Below, piece after piece: positions 48,173 to 56,568 of a DNA stretch of 64,000 bases. Made by a program: the position numbers and the translations under genes. The number at the start of each line of letters is the position of its first letter. Position 1 is the stretch's first letter. The notes beneath the pieces are model-generated. The model did not search any database and had not been told where the DNA came from. It saw only the letters and a list, made by a program, of their open reading frames with translations. Source of the stretch: Acidobacteriota bacterium (GTDB lineage Bacteria; Acidobacteriota; Terriglobia; Terriglobales; Acidobacteriaceae); contig JAJYBU010000015.1 in the NCBI GenBank assembly GCA_021778845.1, forward strand, positions 22,132 through 86,131. The letters run 5' to 3'.

Positions 48173-48706
48173 ATGGCCATACAGATCGGTGCGAAACCAG
48201 ACAGCGGATTCACTGACCCGATTGGGATGCTGAAGGACTGCCATCGAAGGATCGAGCACTTCCTCGACATCCTCTTTCTTGTGGTTGACCGTGCACGCGG
48301 ACGACGCCTGACCGAGGAGGAGCAGTCCGCCGTGCAGGCTGCGTTGCGTTACTTTCATGTCGGTGGCCAGCGGCACTCGGCAGATGAAGAGGAGTCGCTC
48401 TTCCCGCGCCTGCGTGCAGAGGCTTCCATGGGCAGCATGGACGTGATCGATCGCCTCGAAGGCGACCATCACCATGCTGAAGATCTCCACCAATCCGTGG
48501 ACTGGCTCTATACCGCGTGGATCGCCGCAGGTGTTCTTGAGGCCGGCGATGAAGAGCGGCTCTTATCTCAGACGCGCGAGCTGAAGCAGCTCTACGCTGA
48601 GCACATCCACATCGAAGAGACGGTGGTGTTTCCGCATGCCGCGCAGGTATTGAACCGCGAAGCGATCGCATCCATGGGAGATGAGTTCAGCGCACGGCGC
48701 AAGTAG
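48173..48706 (+). CDS. Hemerythrin-like domain protein
   Basis: A 177-residue four-helix protein with hemerythrin iron ligands: HRRIEHF near 25-30, HSADEEESLFP, HHHAEDLH and HIHIEETVVFPHA. Such proteins bind a di-iron site and can sense or handle O2 or NO. GAGAGAGG lies upstream of ATG 48173. A 10-bp stem follows the stop directly. Confidence 0.92.
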   Translation: MAIQIGAKPDSGFTDPIGMLKDCHRRIEHFLDILFLVVDRARGRRLTEEEQSAVQAALRYFHVGGQRHSADEEESLFPRLRAEASMGSMDVIDRLEGDHHHAEDLHQSVDWLYTAWIAAGVLEAGDEERLLSQTRELKQLYAEHIHIEETVVFPHAAQVLNREAIASMGDEFSARRK

Positions 48707-48733
48707 CGTGCAGGGATGGTATCTCCCTGCGCG
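48707..48733. terminator. Hairpin after the hemerythrin gene
   Basis: CGTGCAGGGA (48707-48716) pairs with TCCCTGCGCG (48724-48733), one G-T pair, 7-base loop, starting at the base after the stop codon. No clear U-run follows, so rho-independent ending is only likely. Confidence 0.5.
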
Positions 48734-48993
48734 CTCTCATCTGCGTCATGCGATACGTGTTGCAGGAGCGAGTGGTCTACGCACGATTGCACAACTCAGC
48801 GATTTCGATAGGCGCGCGACTAAAGTCACAGCACGCGTCCATTGCTAGACGTAGACTCAATCCATCAAAGGCATCGCTCCCCGGCCGTCATTGTGATGGC
48901 TTGCGGGCAGATGCCTCGCGCTTGCCTTCGCCGGATCAGGGCCCGTCGCTGCCTGATGTCGATCTTAAGCCGCGAAAAGGAGATGCCACGTCT

Positions 48994-49425
48994 ATGCCAG
49001 CAAACATTGATTACGAGCAATTGATTGCATCCATCGGCGATGCCGTGATCGTCGCGGACGCCAGCGGCACGATCACGTTATGGAACCCTGCCGCAGAGCG
49101 CATCTTCGGCTTTACTCAGAGTGATGCGCTGGGCCAGTCGCTGGATTTGATCATCCCGCAACGCCTTCAGCAGCGCCACTGGGAGGGCTATCACAAGACC
49201 ATGCAGACCGGCCAGACGCGCTATGGCAACGACCTGCTGCGCGTGCCTGCCGTGCATAAGGACGGCCGCCCTTTGTCCATCGCGTTCACCGTAGCGTTGT
49301 TGTACTCAGAGGCGCATGCCATCACCGGCATCGCTGCCGTCATCCGCGACGACACCGAGCGCTTCAACGAAGAGCGCAGCCTCCGCAAACGGCTGGCTGA
49401 ACTGGAAGCCAGGGTCGCATCGTAG
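48994..49425 (+). CDS. Stand-alone PAS-domain protein
   Basis: A 143-residue protein that is almost only a PAS domain (about 6-125): IGDAVIVADASGTITLWNPA and AERIFGFTQSDALGQS at the start, then VIRDDTERFNEERSLRKRLAELEARV, ending in a short coiled-coil. There is no kinase or output domain, so it may sense a ligand and act on a partner. AGGAG lies about 12 bases before ATG 48994; the 287-base upstream gap is otherwise empty. Confidence 0.85.
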   Translation: MPANIDYEQLIASIGDAVIVADASGTITLWNPAAERIFGFTQSDALGQSLDLIIPQRLQQRHWEGYHKTMQTGQTRYGNDLLRVPAVHKDGRPLSIAFTVALLYSEAHAITGIAAVIRDDTERFNEERSLRKRLAELEARVAS

Positions 49426-49529
49426 TCTGCTGCGCGGCGCGGCAACTGCAACCAATCGCATCCTCACGCACTCTGGCGTTCTCTCCTGCAACCGCGGTTG
49501 CAACGCGCCCACGCGCTCGCAAGATGATC

Positions 49530-49568
49530 CTGCAAAAGTTTTTTTTGCAGCGAGAACTTAAGTCACTG
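49530..49568 (+). promoter_or_regulatory. Upstream control region of ric
   Basis: CTGCAAAA (49530-49537) and TTTTGCAG (49543-49550) make a perfect 8-bp dyad. Five bases on is AACTTAAGTCACTG (49555-49568), nearly identical to the nnrS/radical SAM site. It ends 46 bases before the ric start. Confidence 0.45.
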
Positions 49569-49613
49569 AGTTCCGTTTTGCATTCCTCTAGTGTTGTCGA
49601 TGAGGAGATACCC

Positions 49614-50330
49614 ATGCAGACTGCAGTGAAACAAGTTCGTGATCTTGCCATTGAGCAACCATCTTCCGTGCGCGTCTTTGAGCGTTTCGGAATTGACTAT
49701 TGTTGCGGCGGAAGAAAGCCGCTCGAACAGGTCTGCGCCGAGCAGCAGATATCGCTGCCGCAGATTCTCGAGAAGCTGGCCGAGGCGGAACAGGCCGCCC
49801 CCGAGCCGGTCGAACCCTGGACGACGCGCTCCTGCGCAGACCTGGTGGAGCACATCGTGCACCAGTGCCACGCCCCTACGCGCACGGAACTTGACCGCCT
49901 CATCGCTCTCTCGCACAAGGTACGCAACCGCCACGGCGCGAACCATCCTGAGTTGGTCCAGGTGGAAGATCTCGTCCAGCAGATTGCCGACGAGATGGGG
50001 CCCCACATGGACAAGGAGGAACGCGTTCTCTTTCCTTACATCGTCTCGCTGGAGCAGGCACATCAGACCGGTGCGCCCAAGCCCTACGCCTTCTTCGGCA
50101 GCGTCGCTTATCCCATCGCAGCGATGATGGCCGACCACGACATCGTGGGCGGTGCCTTGGCATCAATTCGCGAGCACACTCGTCACTTCGAATTACCCGA
50201 CGGAGCCTGCCCCACGTACCACGCGCTCTACGCCACGCTCGCCGACTTCGAGCGGCTCACGCATCGCCACGTCCATCTTGAAAACAACGTGCTCTTCCCC
50301 CGGGCCATTGCGTTTGCCGGAACAGAGTGA
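49614..50330 (+). CDS. ric: Ric/ScdA/YtfE-type iron-sulfur cluster repair di-iron protein
   Basis: A 238-residue protein. The N-terminal ScdA_N motif FGIDYCCGG lies near residues 22-30, and a C-terminal hemerythrin-like domain supplies di-iron ligands (HIVHQCH, HMDKEERVLFP, HDIVGG, HRHVHLENNVLFPRA). Proteins of this kind restore iron-sulfur clusters damaged by NO or oxidants. ATG 49614 has GAGGAG seven bases upstream; a longer frame has none. It shares an upstream motif with nnrS. Confidence 0.93.
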   Translation: MQTAVKQVRDLAIEQPSSVRVFERFGIDYCCGGRKPLEQVCAEQQISLPQILEKLAEAEQAAPEPVEPWTTRSCADLVEHIVHQCHAPTRTELDRLIALSHKVRNRHGANHPELVQVEDLVQQIADEMGPHMDKEERVLFPYIVSLEQAHQTGAPKPYAFFGSVAYPIAAMMADHDIVGGALASIREHTRHFELPDGACPTYHALYATLADFERLTHRHVHLENNVLFPRAIAFAGTE

Positions 50331-50338
50331 CGCGTCCA

Positions 50339-50367
50339 CGGAGATGGCCATCCGCGGCATCTCCGTC
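50339..50367. terminator. Hairpin after ric
   Basis: ACGGAGATG (50339-50347) and CATCTCCGT (50359-50367) form a perfect 9-bp stem with an 11-base loop, between convergent genes. No U-run is present. Confidence 0.5.
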
Positions 50368-50390
50368 GATGTCTCATGCATGGCTCGCGC

Positions 50391-50537
50391 CTACTTGCGC
50401 TTCTCCCTGCCGATCAGCAGCATCATCCTCAGGTTGATGCTTGCAAATCGCCACAACTGCCAGGGGATAAACGTCCGCATGAACAGCGTGAAGCGTGTTG
50501 GTTGCGTTGCGTATACGTTGGTATTGATCTCTCCCAC
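50391..50537 (-). CDS. 48-residue protein downstream of the SQR-like gene
   Basis: The frame reads VGEINTNVYATQPTRFTLF, then MRTFIPWQLWRFASINLRMM and ends GREKRK. The GTG start at 50537 has AAAGGA about 10 bases upstream and lies 47 bases after the flavoprotein stop. An amphipathic, Trp/Phe/Arg-rich character suggests membrane association, perhaps as a partner of the flavoprotein. I recall similar short proteins following such genes but cannot name a family. Confidence 0.55.
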   Translation of the reverse strand: MGEINTNVYATQPTRFTLFMRTFIPWQLWRFASINLRMMLLIGREKRK

Positions 50538-50584
50538 GGTCAGCACGTCCTTTCGATCGCTGCACACTTCAACCTGCTGCGCGC

Positions 50585-52039
50585 TCACTCGGGTATCAGT
50601 CTCCATCCCGGGCGCAGCTGTGCCTTGTAGAGAAACATGTAGTGCAGCATCAACTTGATCCAGTGCCCGGCCAGTCCAATCTCTCCGGTGGTGTACTTCA
50701 AATCGCGTCCGTACTTCGGATAGCGCACGTAATCCGGCACGATCGGATACACCGTCATCGAGGCGGCAGTGCCTTTGAGCAAGCTGGAGCCGGAGGACGC
50801 AACGCACGCCGCGCCCAGTTCCGCCATCGATGCCGCATGCAGCGGCCCTTGTTTCCCCGTGATCCTGTCCGCAATACTGCGCGCCACGACGCGGCCAATC
50901 GTAGCCGACGGCTGCCCCGTCCGCGGCGCCGTTGCGAAGATCGGTACACCCTTCGGGCTCACATGCGGTCGCGAGATCGGGTGCGGCGGCGCAAACGCGA
51001 TCCCTGCTGCAAACACGTTTGGATACGCCGGGCTCTGGTACGTATGCGGCCAGTCTGCGGCCTTCCATTGCTCATAGGGTTTGGCCGTGTAATCCGCATC
51101 CACCTTCATGAATCCGCTCGCAGCAAACATGCTCGAAGTGATGTCCTGGCCCCCGCGGTCGAAGGCCTTCAGCCCCACTCCGGCAAACGGTGGCAGCAGC
51201 ATCGCCATGTCGAACGTCAACTCGTGCTCTTCATCCTCCAGCGTCACATAGGTAAGCTTTCCCTGCTCGATCTTGCGCACGTGAGCGCGCGTAATCGCAC
51301 GAATATCGCGTTCAGCCATCACCGACGCGGTGAAGATGTTGGTAGGCGTAATGTACCCATTGCGGCGGATGAACGCGCCGCCCATCCCGAAGTCCCCCAG
51401 CTCATACTCGTTGGTCAGGAAGATGACCTCGGCCCTGTCGCGCACGCCATGCTGCCTCAGTTCGAACTCCAGATTCACCACGTACTCGAACGCGGCCCCC
51501 TGGCACGTACACTGCCCATGCCCGGTCCCGATGACGAAGCGGCAGTCTTCTCCCTGCTTCATTCGTTCCACCAGCGCGAGGAACTTCTCCGCAGCATGAA
51601 TCGCGTGATCGGCACTGCACACCGAAACCGTAAACTTATCCGGCCCCAATCCCTCCGTGGCGGCAAAGTTCAGCTTCGGCCCGGTGGCGTTAATCAGGTA
51701 GTCGTACTCGATCGGCATCAGCACGGCATCCTGCCCGGGCACCCGCTTTTCAATCACCACATAAGGCGCGGCAATCTCTGCGCTTCCTTCTGGATGAAGC
51801 TCCACCGCGCGTGCCTGTTCAAAGCGTATGCCTGCGCGTTCATACACAGGTGCCAGCGGAAACGTCACCTGCTTCTCCGTCATCAACCCAACGCCCACCC
51901 AGATGTTTGACGGAAACCAGTTGTAGTGCGACAGCGGAGAAACGACCACCACTTCATGTGACGCATCCAGCCACGTCCGCAGGTAAGACGCTGCAGTATG
52001 GCCAGCAACCCCCGCTCCTAAAACGACGACTCGTGCCAT
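50585..52039 (-). CDS. Sulfide:quinone oxidoreductase-like FAD flavoprotein
   Basis: A 484-residue two-dinucleotide-binding protein. The N-terminus ARVVVLGAGVAGHTAASYL binds FAD. GQCTCQGAAFEYVV carries two cysteines at the position of the SQR/FccB catalytic cysteine; a later ACVASSG may be the second. A C-terminal aromatic/basic segment (YKAQLRPGWRLIPE) suits membrane attachment. It likely passes electrons from sulfide or a related donor to quinone; the donor is inferred. The start is directly at the first ATG. Confidence 0.82.
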   Translation of the reverse strand: MARVVVLGAGVAGHTAASYLRTWLDASHEVVVVSPLSHYNWFPSNIWVGVGLMTEKQVTFPLAPVYERAGIRFEQARAVELHPEGSAEIAAPYVVIEKRVPGQDAVLMPIEYDYLINATGPKLNFAATEGLGPDKFTVSVCSADHAIHAAEKFLALVERMKQGEDCRFVIGTGHGQCTCQGAAFEYVVNLEFELRQHGVRDRAEVIFLTNEYELGDFGMGGAFIRRNGYITPTNIFTASVMAERDIRAITRAHVRKIEQGKLTYVTLEDEEHELTFDMAMLLPPFAGVGLKAFDRGGQDITSSMFAASGFMKVDADYTAKPYEQWKAADWPHTYQSPAYPNVFAAGIAFAPPHPISRPHVSPKGVPIFATAPRTGQPSATIGRVVARSIADRITGKQGPLHAASMAELGAACVASSGSSLLKGTAASMTVYPIVPDYVRYPKYGRDLKYTTGEIGLAGHWIKLMLHYMFLYKAQLRPGWRLIPE

Positions 52040-52175
52040 AGTTCGCTCCTACGGCCTGCACTGCGCTAGCTCCATCCCTCAAGCCAGCGCCATTGCGGTG
52101 AGTGCATGTCCGTGAACCAACTCTCACTGGCAAGTAGTCTGAGAGTGTCGAACCTATCTGTCAAGTGAGCGCCCT

Positions 52176-52667
52176 TCATCGAAGGCTGCCGCCACCCTGC
52201 GGCATCCACGCCGCCTTCATCCCCTCGATCTCCGCGACTCTCGCCGCTCCGCCGCCCGCCACCTCTCGCAGCGGCGTACCCTCAAACCTCCGGCACACCG
52301 TCGTTGCGCCCACCACCACAAACTCCACCGACACCACGGCTCCCGGAATCCGCGCCCCAAACCAATGCGGGTCCTCGCGCTCCCGCCACGTCACCAGCCC
52401 CAGCACCGCTCCCTCGGGATACGACGTCACCGCGCGCGCCGCCGCCACCGCCGCATCATTTCCAAACAGCGTAGCCGTCGTCCCCGCGCCTGCCTCACTC
52501 CCTCGATCGACCACCGTCGTTATCGCCCGCCACTCCAGCACCGGATACGGCAACCCGGCTGCCAACCCCGCCTGCACGTTATACAGGTCGTCGTCGGCCA
52601 GCCTCTTCCCATTGCATCCGCACAAAACACTCAGCAGCAGCGCGCAGCCAATCATCCGCGCCTTCAT
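52176..52667 (-). CDS. Cytochrome P460-like lipoprotein without a CxxCH haem motif
   Basis: A 163-residue protein with a lipobox SVLCGC (Cys18). The region YPEGAVLGLVTWRE with WFGARIPGAVVSVEF matches the cytochrome P460 fold, but no CxxCH is present, so covalent haem is not expected. Its start overlaps the stop of the larger P460-like gene (ATGA), so the two are co-translated. Confidence 0.7.
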   Translation of the reverse strand: MKARMIGCALLLSVLCGCNGKRLADDDLYNVQAGLAAGLPYPVLEWRAITTVVDRGSEAGAGTTATLFGNDAAVAAARAVTSYPEGAVLGLVTWREREDPHWFGARIPGAVVSVEFVVVGATTVCRRFEGTPLREVAGGGAARVAEIEGMKAAWMPQGGGSLR

Positions 52668-53602
52668 CGTCCCACCCTCGCGCCGTGCGGCAGCGGCAGT
52701 GTAAACACGTAGTCGTTATCACGCACCGGCCCATGGCAACCCAGGCACTCGCTATCGAAGTGCGCGTCCTTCCCATAGGGCTTCAAATCCGTGCCAACGA
52801 ACCGCGCAAATCCCCATCCCCCAGTGCCCGCATACTGCACGCGATGCTTCTCCATAAACTCCACCTGCAAGAACTTTCCCGGCACCAGGTGTCCATGCCC
52901 ATCATCCATCGCCTGCCACGCAATCTTCGCAAACGCCGCTCCCTCCGGCCACGATGGCAACTGGTGCGCCTCAATCGCCCGCACCGCAATCTCATTCCCC
53001 GTAACGATTCGCAGCGTGTGATTATCTCCGCGGTCGGTCGTGCTGATCACACGCCAGTCCGCAAACCCCGGCAGAAACGGAACACCATTCGGCGAAGGCC
53101 CGGCAGCCTCGGTCAAGTGCTTCGGTATCCCTCCCGCAGCCACCCCACTCGGCCCGCTTGCAGCCGCAAACGGCGCAAGATACTTCTTCAGCGTAGCCAG
53201 CTCCTCCGCCGTCACGCCGGCATGCGGATGCCCCAGCAGATAAATCTGCAGCGGCATCGCCTCCATCTGTATCTGGTTCACCGATTCGAACATCACCGCC
53301 CGCTGCACCGCCAGCGGTTTCGTCCCCAGCTCCGAGTAGTTCACCACCGCCCTTGCCCTCTGCACATCCGACGCGACCACCCAGTACACCGGCGCCACCT
53401 CATCCCACCACACCAGCCGCGGCTCATCCGAGTGGCACGCATAGCATCGCCGCACCAGAATCTCTCTCACCTGCGCCGGCACCGCCGCCTCCACCTGTGG
53501 TCCCTCCGGCCTTCCCAGCGACGGCCGAATCGCCTGCACCACCAACCCCATCAGCGCCGCACCCACCGCCATCGCACCCAGCGTTCGCCGCGTCCCCGTC
53601 AT
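52664..53602 (-). CDS. Haem-binding domain fused to cytochrome P460 domain
   Basis: A 312-residue exported protein. A signal anchor (about 8-24), an N-terminal haem-binding domain with CYACHSDEPR (Cys53-His57), and a C-terminal P460-like domain (about 180-305) ending with CLGCHGPV. P460 family proteins oxidise hydroxylamine or detoxify NO; the function here is inferred. ATG 53602 is chosen for the basic start TGTRRTLGAM; the ribosome site is weak. The stop overlaps the P460-like lipoprotein start. Confidence 0.78.
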   Translation of the reverse strand: MTGTRRTLGAMAVGAALMGLVVQAIRPSLGRPEGPQVEAAVPAQVREILVRRCYACHSDEPRLVWWDEVAPVYWVVASDVQRARAVVNYSELGTKPLAVQRAVMFESVNQIQMEAMPLQIYLLGHPHAGVTAEELATLKKYLAPFAAASGPSGVAAGGIPKHLTEAAGPSPNGVPFLPGFADWRVISTTDRGDNHTLRIVTGNEIAVRAIEAHQLPSWPEGAAFAKIAWQAMDDGHGHLVPGKFLQVEFMEKHRVQYAGTGGWGFARFVGTDLKPYGKDAHFDSECLGCHGPVRDNDYVFTLPLPHGARVGR

Positions 53603-53862
53603 ACTCACAAGACTACCGCGCAACCCTTCCCCTCCGCATCGTTCTCCAGCCTGACCCTTACCCTGATCCTGATCCGCACGCCATCACCCCACCGCGCTAA
53701 CGCCTGCATCCCCGTCTGACGTCCGTCGGTTCCTGCCACGTGGCGTCTCAAAGGCACGGCCTGCGCATCGCCAGGACGAACTGGATCAACACCTGTCCGT
53801 CGCTGGTCTTCTTCGTCCACATGCATGCGGCGGCCTGATCTGTGGCCTAGAATAGAGAAGCC

Positions 53863-54297
53863 ATGTCTGATCACGATAGCTCCCCTCTCCCCGAAATCGA
53901 CCTCTCCAAGCCTCCCGCCGAGAACATGGTCCGCGTCACCTTCGAACCTGAACATAAGACCGTCGAGTTCCCCTTCAACTCTCTCCCCTACGACGGCCAC
54001 GGACAGCCCATGAGCTTCCTCGACGTTGCCGAGAACTATGGCATCTTCCTCGACCACGCCTGTGGCGGCGTTGCCGCCTGCACCACCTGCCACATCTTCC
54101 TGAAGCAGGGTGCCGAGGGCGTCTCCGAACCCGAAGACCTCGAACTCGACCGCCTCGAACTCTCTCCCGGCCTCCAGCTTAACTCCCGGCTCGGCTGCCA
54201 GTGCGTCATCGAGAAGCCCGGAACCTACGTCGCCGAGATCCCCTCCTGGAACAAGAACTACGTCCAGGAAGGCAAGCCCGCTGCCATCAAAAAATAA
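53863..54297 (+). CDS. 2Fe-2S ferredoxin (adrenodoxin type)
   Basis: A 144-residue ferredoxin with cluster cysteines Cys67, Cys73, Cys76 and Cys112 in the arrangement C-x5-C-x2-C-x35-C, typical of adrenodoxin/Isc ferredoxins. It carries single electrons for iron-sulfur assembly or oxygenases. An N-terminal 20-residue extension and a lysine-rich tail are additions. No isc genes are adjacent. Confidence 0.92.
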   Translation: MSDHDSSPLPEIDLSKPPAENMVRVTFEPEHKTVEFPFNSLPYDGHGQPMSFLDVAENYGIFLDHACGGVAACTTCHIFLKQGAEGVSEPEDLELDRLELSPGLQLNSRLGCQCVIEKPGTYVAEIPSWNKNYVQEGKPAAIKK

Positions 54298-54361
54298 ACT
54301 TCCCGAGCCAGCATCTCTCCGGCAGATTCCTCCCCCGGCGCAAATCTGCTGGCTGCGGGGT

Positions 54362-54425
54362 CGTGTGCATCAAAACCGTGTTGAGAGTGTCGAATTGCAG
54401 CCCAACATTGCGTTGAGCCCTACGC
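54362..54425 (+). repeat. 64-base dispersed repeat, copy A
   Basis: Begins CGTGTGCATCAAAACCGTG and ends GCGTTGAGCCCTACGC. An inverted relative sits at 60692-60754. The space before it (54306-54354) has an AGCCAGCA/TGCTGGCT stem and a GCAGATTCCTCC core shared with the repeat at 20014. It lies between convergent ferredoxin and PDZ genes. Confidence 0.75.
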
Positions 54426-54465
54426 CGTTTCGCGGCTTTTCAAGCTGAAACCGGCGCTTCCGCGC

Positions 54466-55500
54466 TCAGGCCAGGGTCGGTGGCGCATCCAACTCCAGCG
54501 GACACACCACCCAGGAGTGCCGCTTGAGCTCTGGAATCAACATGATATGAAGCTCCTGCTTGTCCCGCAGCACCACCAGGGGAATCCCCCGCCCGCGACT
54601 GGCTTGGAGCCGCCGCACCCATCCCCCGGTTGTCTTAACCTCAATAGAATCAGCCTTTAGTATCACATCTCCGGCTCGCAAGCCAGCCGCCGCCGCAGGG
54701 CTATTCGGCGTCACCGTGTCCACCAGCAAGCCCGCCCCCGCCGGAGCCCCGAAGAACCCCGCCAACTGAGGCTCCATTCCCTCCAGCATCAGCCCTGTAA
54801 ATGGCGTGCTATGAAGCATTTGCATCAGAAAACTCTTGCTCCGCGAAGACACTCCCGTAGCCCCTGGGCTCGCCGTATCAGTCCCCACCCCATCCTCCAG
54901 GGCATCATCGTCCGATCCCTCCGGAGGGTCCGCCGCCATCCGCGCCACAGCCTCTCGTTCCACCTCTCCGCGGTACGCAAGTTGCACATTCACAATCACT
55001 TGATCCCCACCACGCACCACCGCCAGGGCCACCCCGCTGCCCACCCCGGCATCATGAATCATCCGCCGCAAACCCTCCGCCCCCGTAACCATTTGCCCAT
55101 TCAAACTAATAATCACATCATGCGGCCGTAATCCCGCCTTCCCCGCCGGCCCATCATGATCCACCATGACCACCTCGACGCCCCGGCCGCTTTTCAGGTG
55201 CAGCGCAGCAACCTGTTCGTCGCTAAGGTTCTGAAAAAGAATGCCTAAGTAACCCGGCGCGTGCGACGGAACTCCCCGCACAGAACTCGCATGGGAGCCC
55301 GAAACACTACCACCCTGCCGCGATGGACTCCGCGCAAAGCTCTCAGATCGAGCCACGGTTGCCGAGACCACGAGCATACTCGCCAGCGCCACTCCAAACG
55401 CGAAACCCGCGCAGGTACGTGCATAGGCACCTATGCTCCGCGACTGAGCCAACCCATCGAATTCGATCGTGTGCCTCATCACCACTCGCAGGGTGCGCAT
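54466..55500 (-). CDS. Membrane-anchored double-PDZ protein without a protease domain
   Basis: A 344-residue exported protein: signal or anchor (about 20-50), PDZ1 (about 83-175, with YLGILFQNLSDEQVAALHL) and PDZ2 (about 250-325, with LLVDTVTPNSPAAAAGLRAG). There is no serine protease triad. As third gene after a sigma factor and anti-sigma factor, it may help sense envelope damage and steer regulated proteolysis. The start adjoins the anti-sigma stop; a later ATG (RHTIEF) is possible. Confidence 0.8.
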   Translation of the reverse strand: MRTLRVVMRHTIEFDGLAQSRSIGAYARTCAGFAFGVALASMLVVSATVARSESFARSPSRQGGSVSGSHASSVRGVPSHAPGYLGILFQNLSDEQVAALHLKSGRGVEVVMVDHDGPAGKAGLRPHDVIISLNGQMVTGAEGLRRMIHDAGVGSGVALAVVRGGDQVIVNVQLAYRGEVEREAVARMAADPPEGSDDDALEDGVGTDTASPGATGVSSRSKSFLMQMLHSTPFTGLMLEGMEPQLAGFFGAPAGAGLLVDTVTPNSPAAAAGLRAGDVILKADSIEVKTTGGWVRRLQASRGRGIPLVVLRDKQELHIMLIPELKRHSWVVCPLELDAPPTLA

Positions 55501-56466
55501 CTACTGGATATCTGCCGATCCTTGCAGTACCTGGAACGACGCATTGCGGATGGCCGGGTTTGCATCCTGGGACGAAACCGTTCGCAGTACCTGGCGCACG
55601 CTGGAGTCGGCTTGCACCGGCGTGAGCATCGAGATCGCCTGCGTCCGCACCTCTGCACTCTTGTCGTACAGCAGCGCATCCAGCACAGCATCGCGCACGT
55701 GTTCATCCTGCGCTACGTAGGGCTGGAGTCCATCCAGCGCCTTCAGCCGCACCACCGGGCTCTTGTCATTGCGCAGCGACGACACCAGTGTGGCGCGAAT
55801 CTCATTGGTTCCGTCATTCCCGGCTTCGCAACTGTGTCCCGCGCGGCACTCACTCGCCAGCAGCGCGACCGAGTCAGCATGAACATCGTTGTTTGTCGCC
55901 AGCTTCGTGCCCAGCAACAGCAGTTGGCGAATCTGGGGATCATCGAGTGAACCCTGCACCATCTCCGGTACCAGGCGGTTGTACTTCACCTGCACCAGCT
56001 CGGAGTTTGGCGTCTGCACAATGCCCGAGACACTCGCAATCGCGCCGTCAGCGGTATTCGATAGAATGACGGGCCTCGGCAACTGGGGAGCGCGTGCAGC
56101 CTCATATCTGGCGATGAAATTCCCGCCGATAAACCCTACACCCAGCAGCAATGTGGCCAGCGCCGGAGCCCCCTGAAGAAATCCCAGCCAGCGAAATGCA
56201 TTGCCAAATAAGCGCTGCGAGAACGATCGTTGTGGAATCGTATCGAGTGCTTCGTCCAGTCGCATGCGCGATGCTGCCAGCAGATTCGGTGAGGGCTCCA
56301 CCATCGGCGTCAACGCCAGCTCCTCATTGAGCGCCATCAACGCGTTCCATTCGCGGCGACAGTCCTCACACACTCCCAGATGCTGCTCTAAAGGAAACTG
56401 CAACTCATCCGGCAATTCTCCGTACTGCGCCAGAATGATGTTCTGTTGTGCGTTTTCACACTTCAT
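55501..56466 (-). CDS. Anti-sigma factor with zinc-finger and HEAT-like repeats
   Basis: A 321-residue protein. The N-terminal zf-HC2 anti-sigma module has His29, Cys33 and Cys36 in HLGVCEDC (with Cys3). A transmembrane helix spans about 98-118, and the outer part (about 175-315) is a HEAT-like helical repeat array (SPVVRLKALDGLQPY, SAEVRTQAISML). It probably holds the sigma factor at the membrane until a signal arrives. It lies 102 bases after the sigma gene. Confidence 0.85.
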   Translation of the reverse strand: MKCENAQQNIILAQYGELPDELQFPLEQHLGVCEDCRREWNALMALNEELALTPMVEPSPNLLAASRMRLDEALDTIPQRSFSQRLFGNAFRWLGFLQGAPALATLLLGVGFIGGNFIARYEAARAPQLPRPVILSNTADGAIASVSGIVQTPNSELVQVKYNRLVPEMVQGSLDDPQIRQLLLLGTKLATNNDVHADSVALLASECRAGHSCEAGNDGTNEIRATLVSSLRNDKSPVVRLKALDGLQPYVAQDEHVRDAVLDALLYDKSAEVRTQAISMLTPVQADSSVRQVLRTVSSQDANPAIRNASFQVLQGSADIQ

Positions 56467-56568
56467 ATTGCGTACCTCTACGGCCTCGAAGTCCTGCGGC
56501 TTTTGTTGCCTTATGCGGGTCTATAGCCCTACTTGCCCACTAACGGCCCGAATCACTACTTGTATGCC

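Noticed and set aside
53605..54093. 162-residue Gly/Val/Glu-rich minus-strand frame
   Set aside because: Antisense to the ferredoxin gene and its upstream region; composition typical of a shadow.
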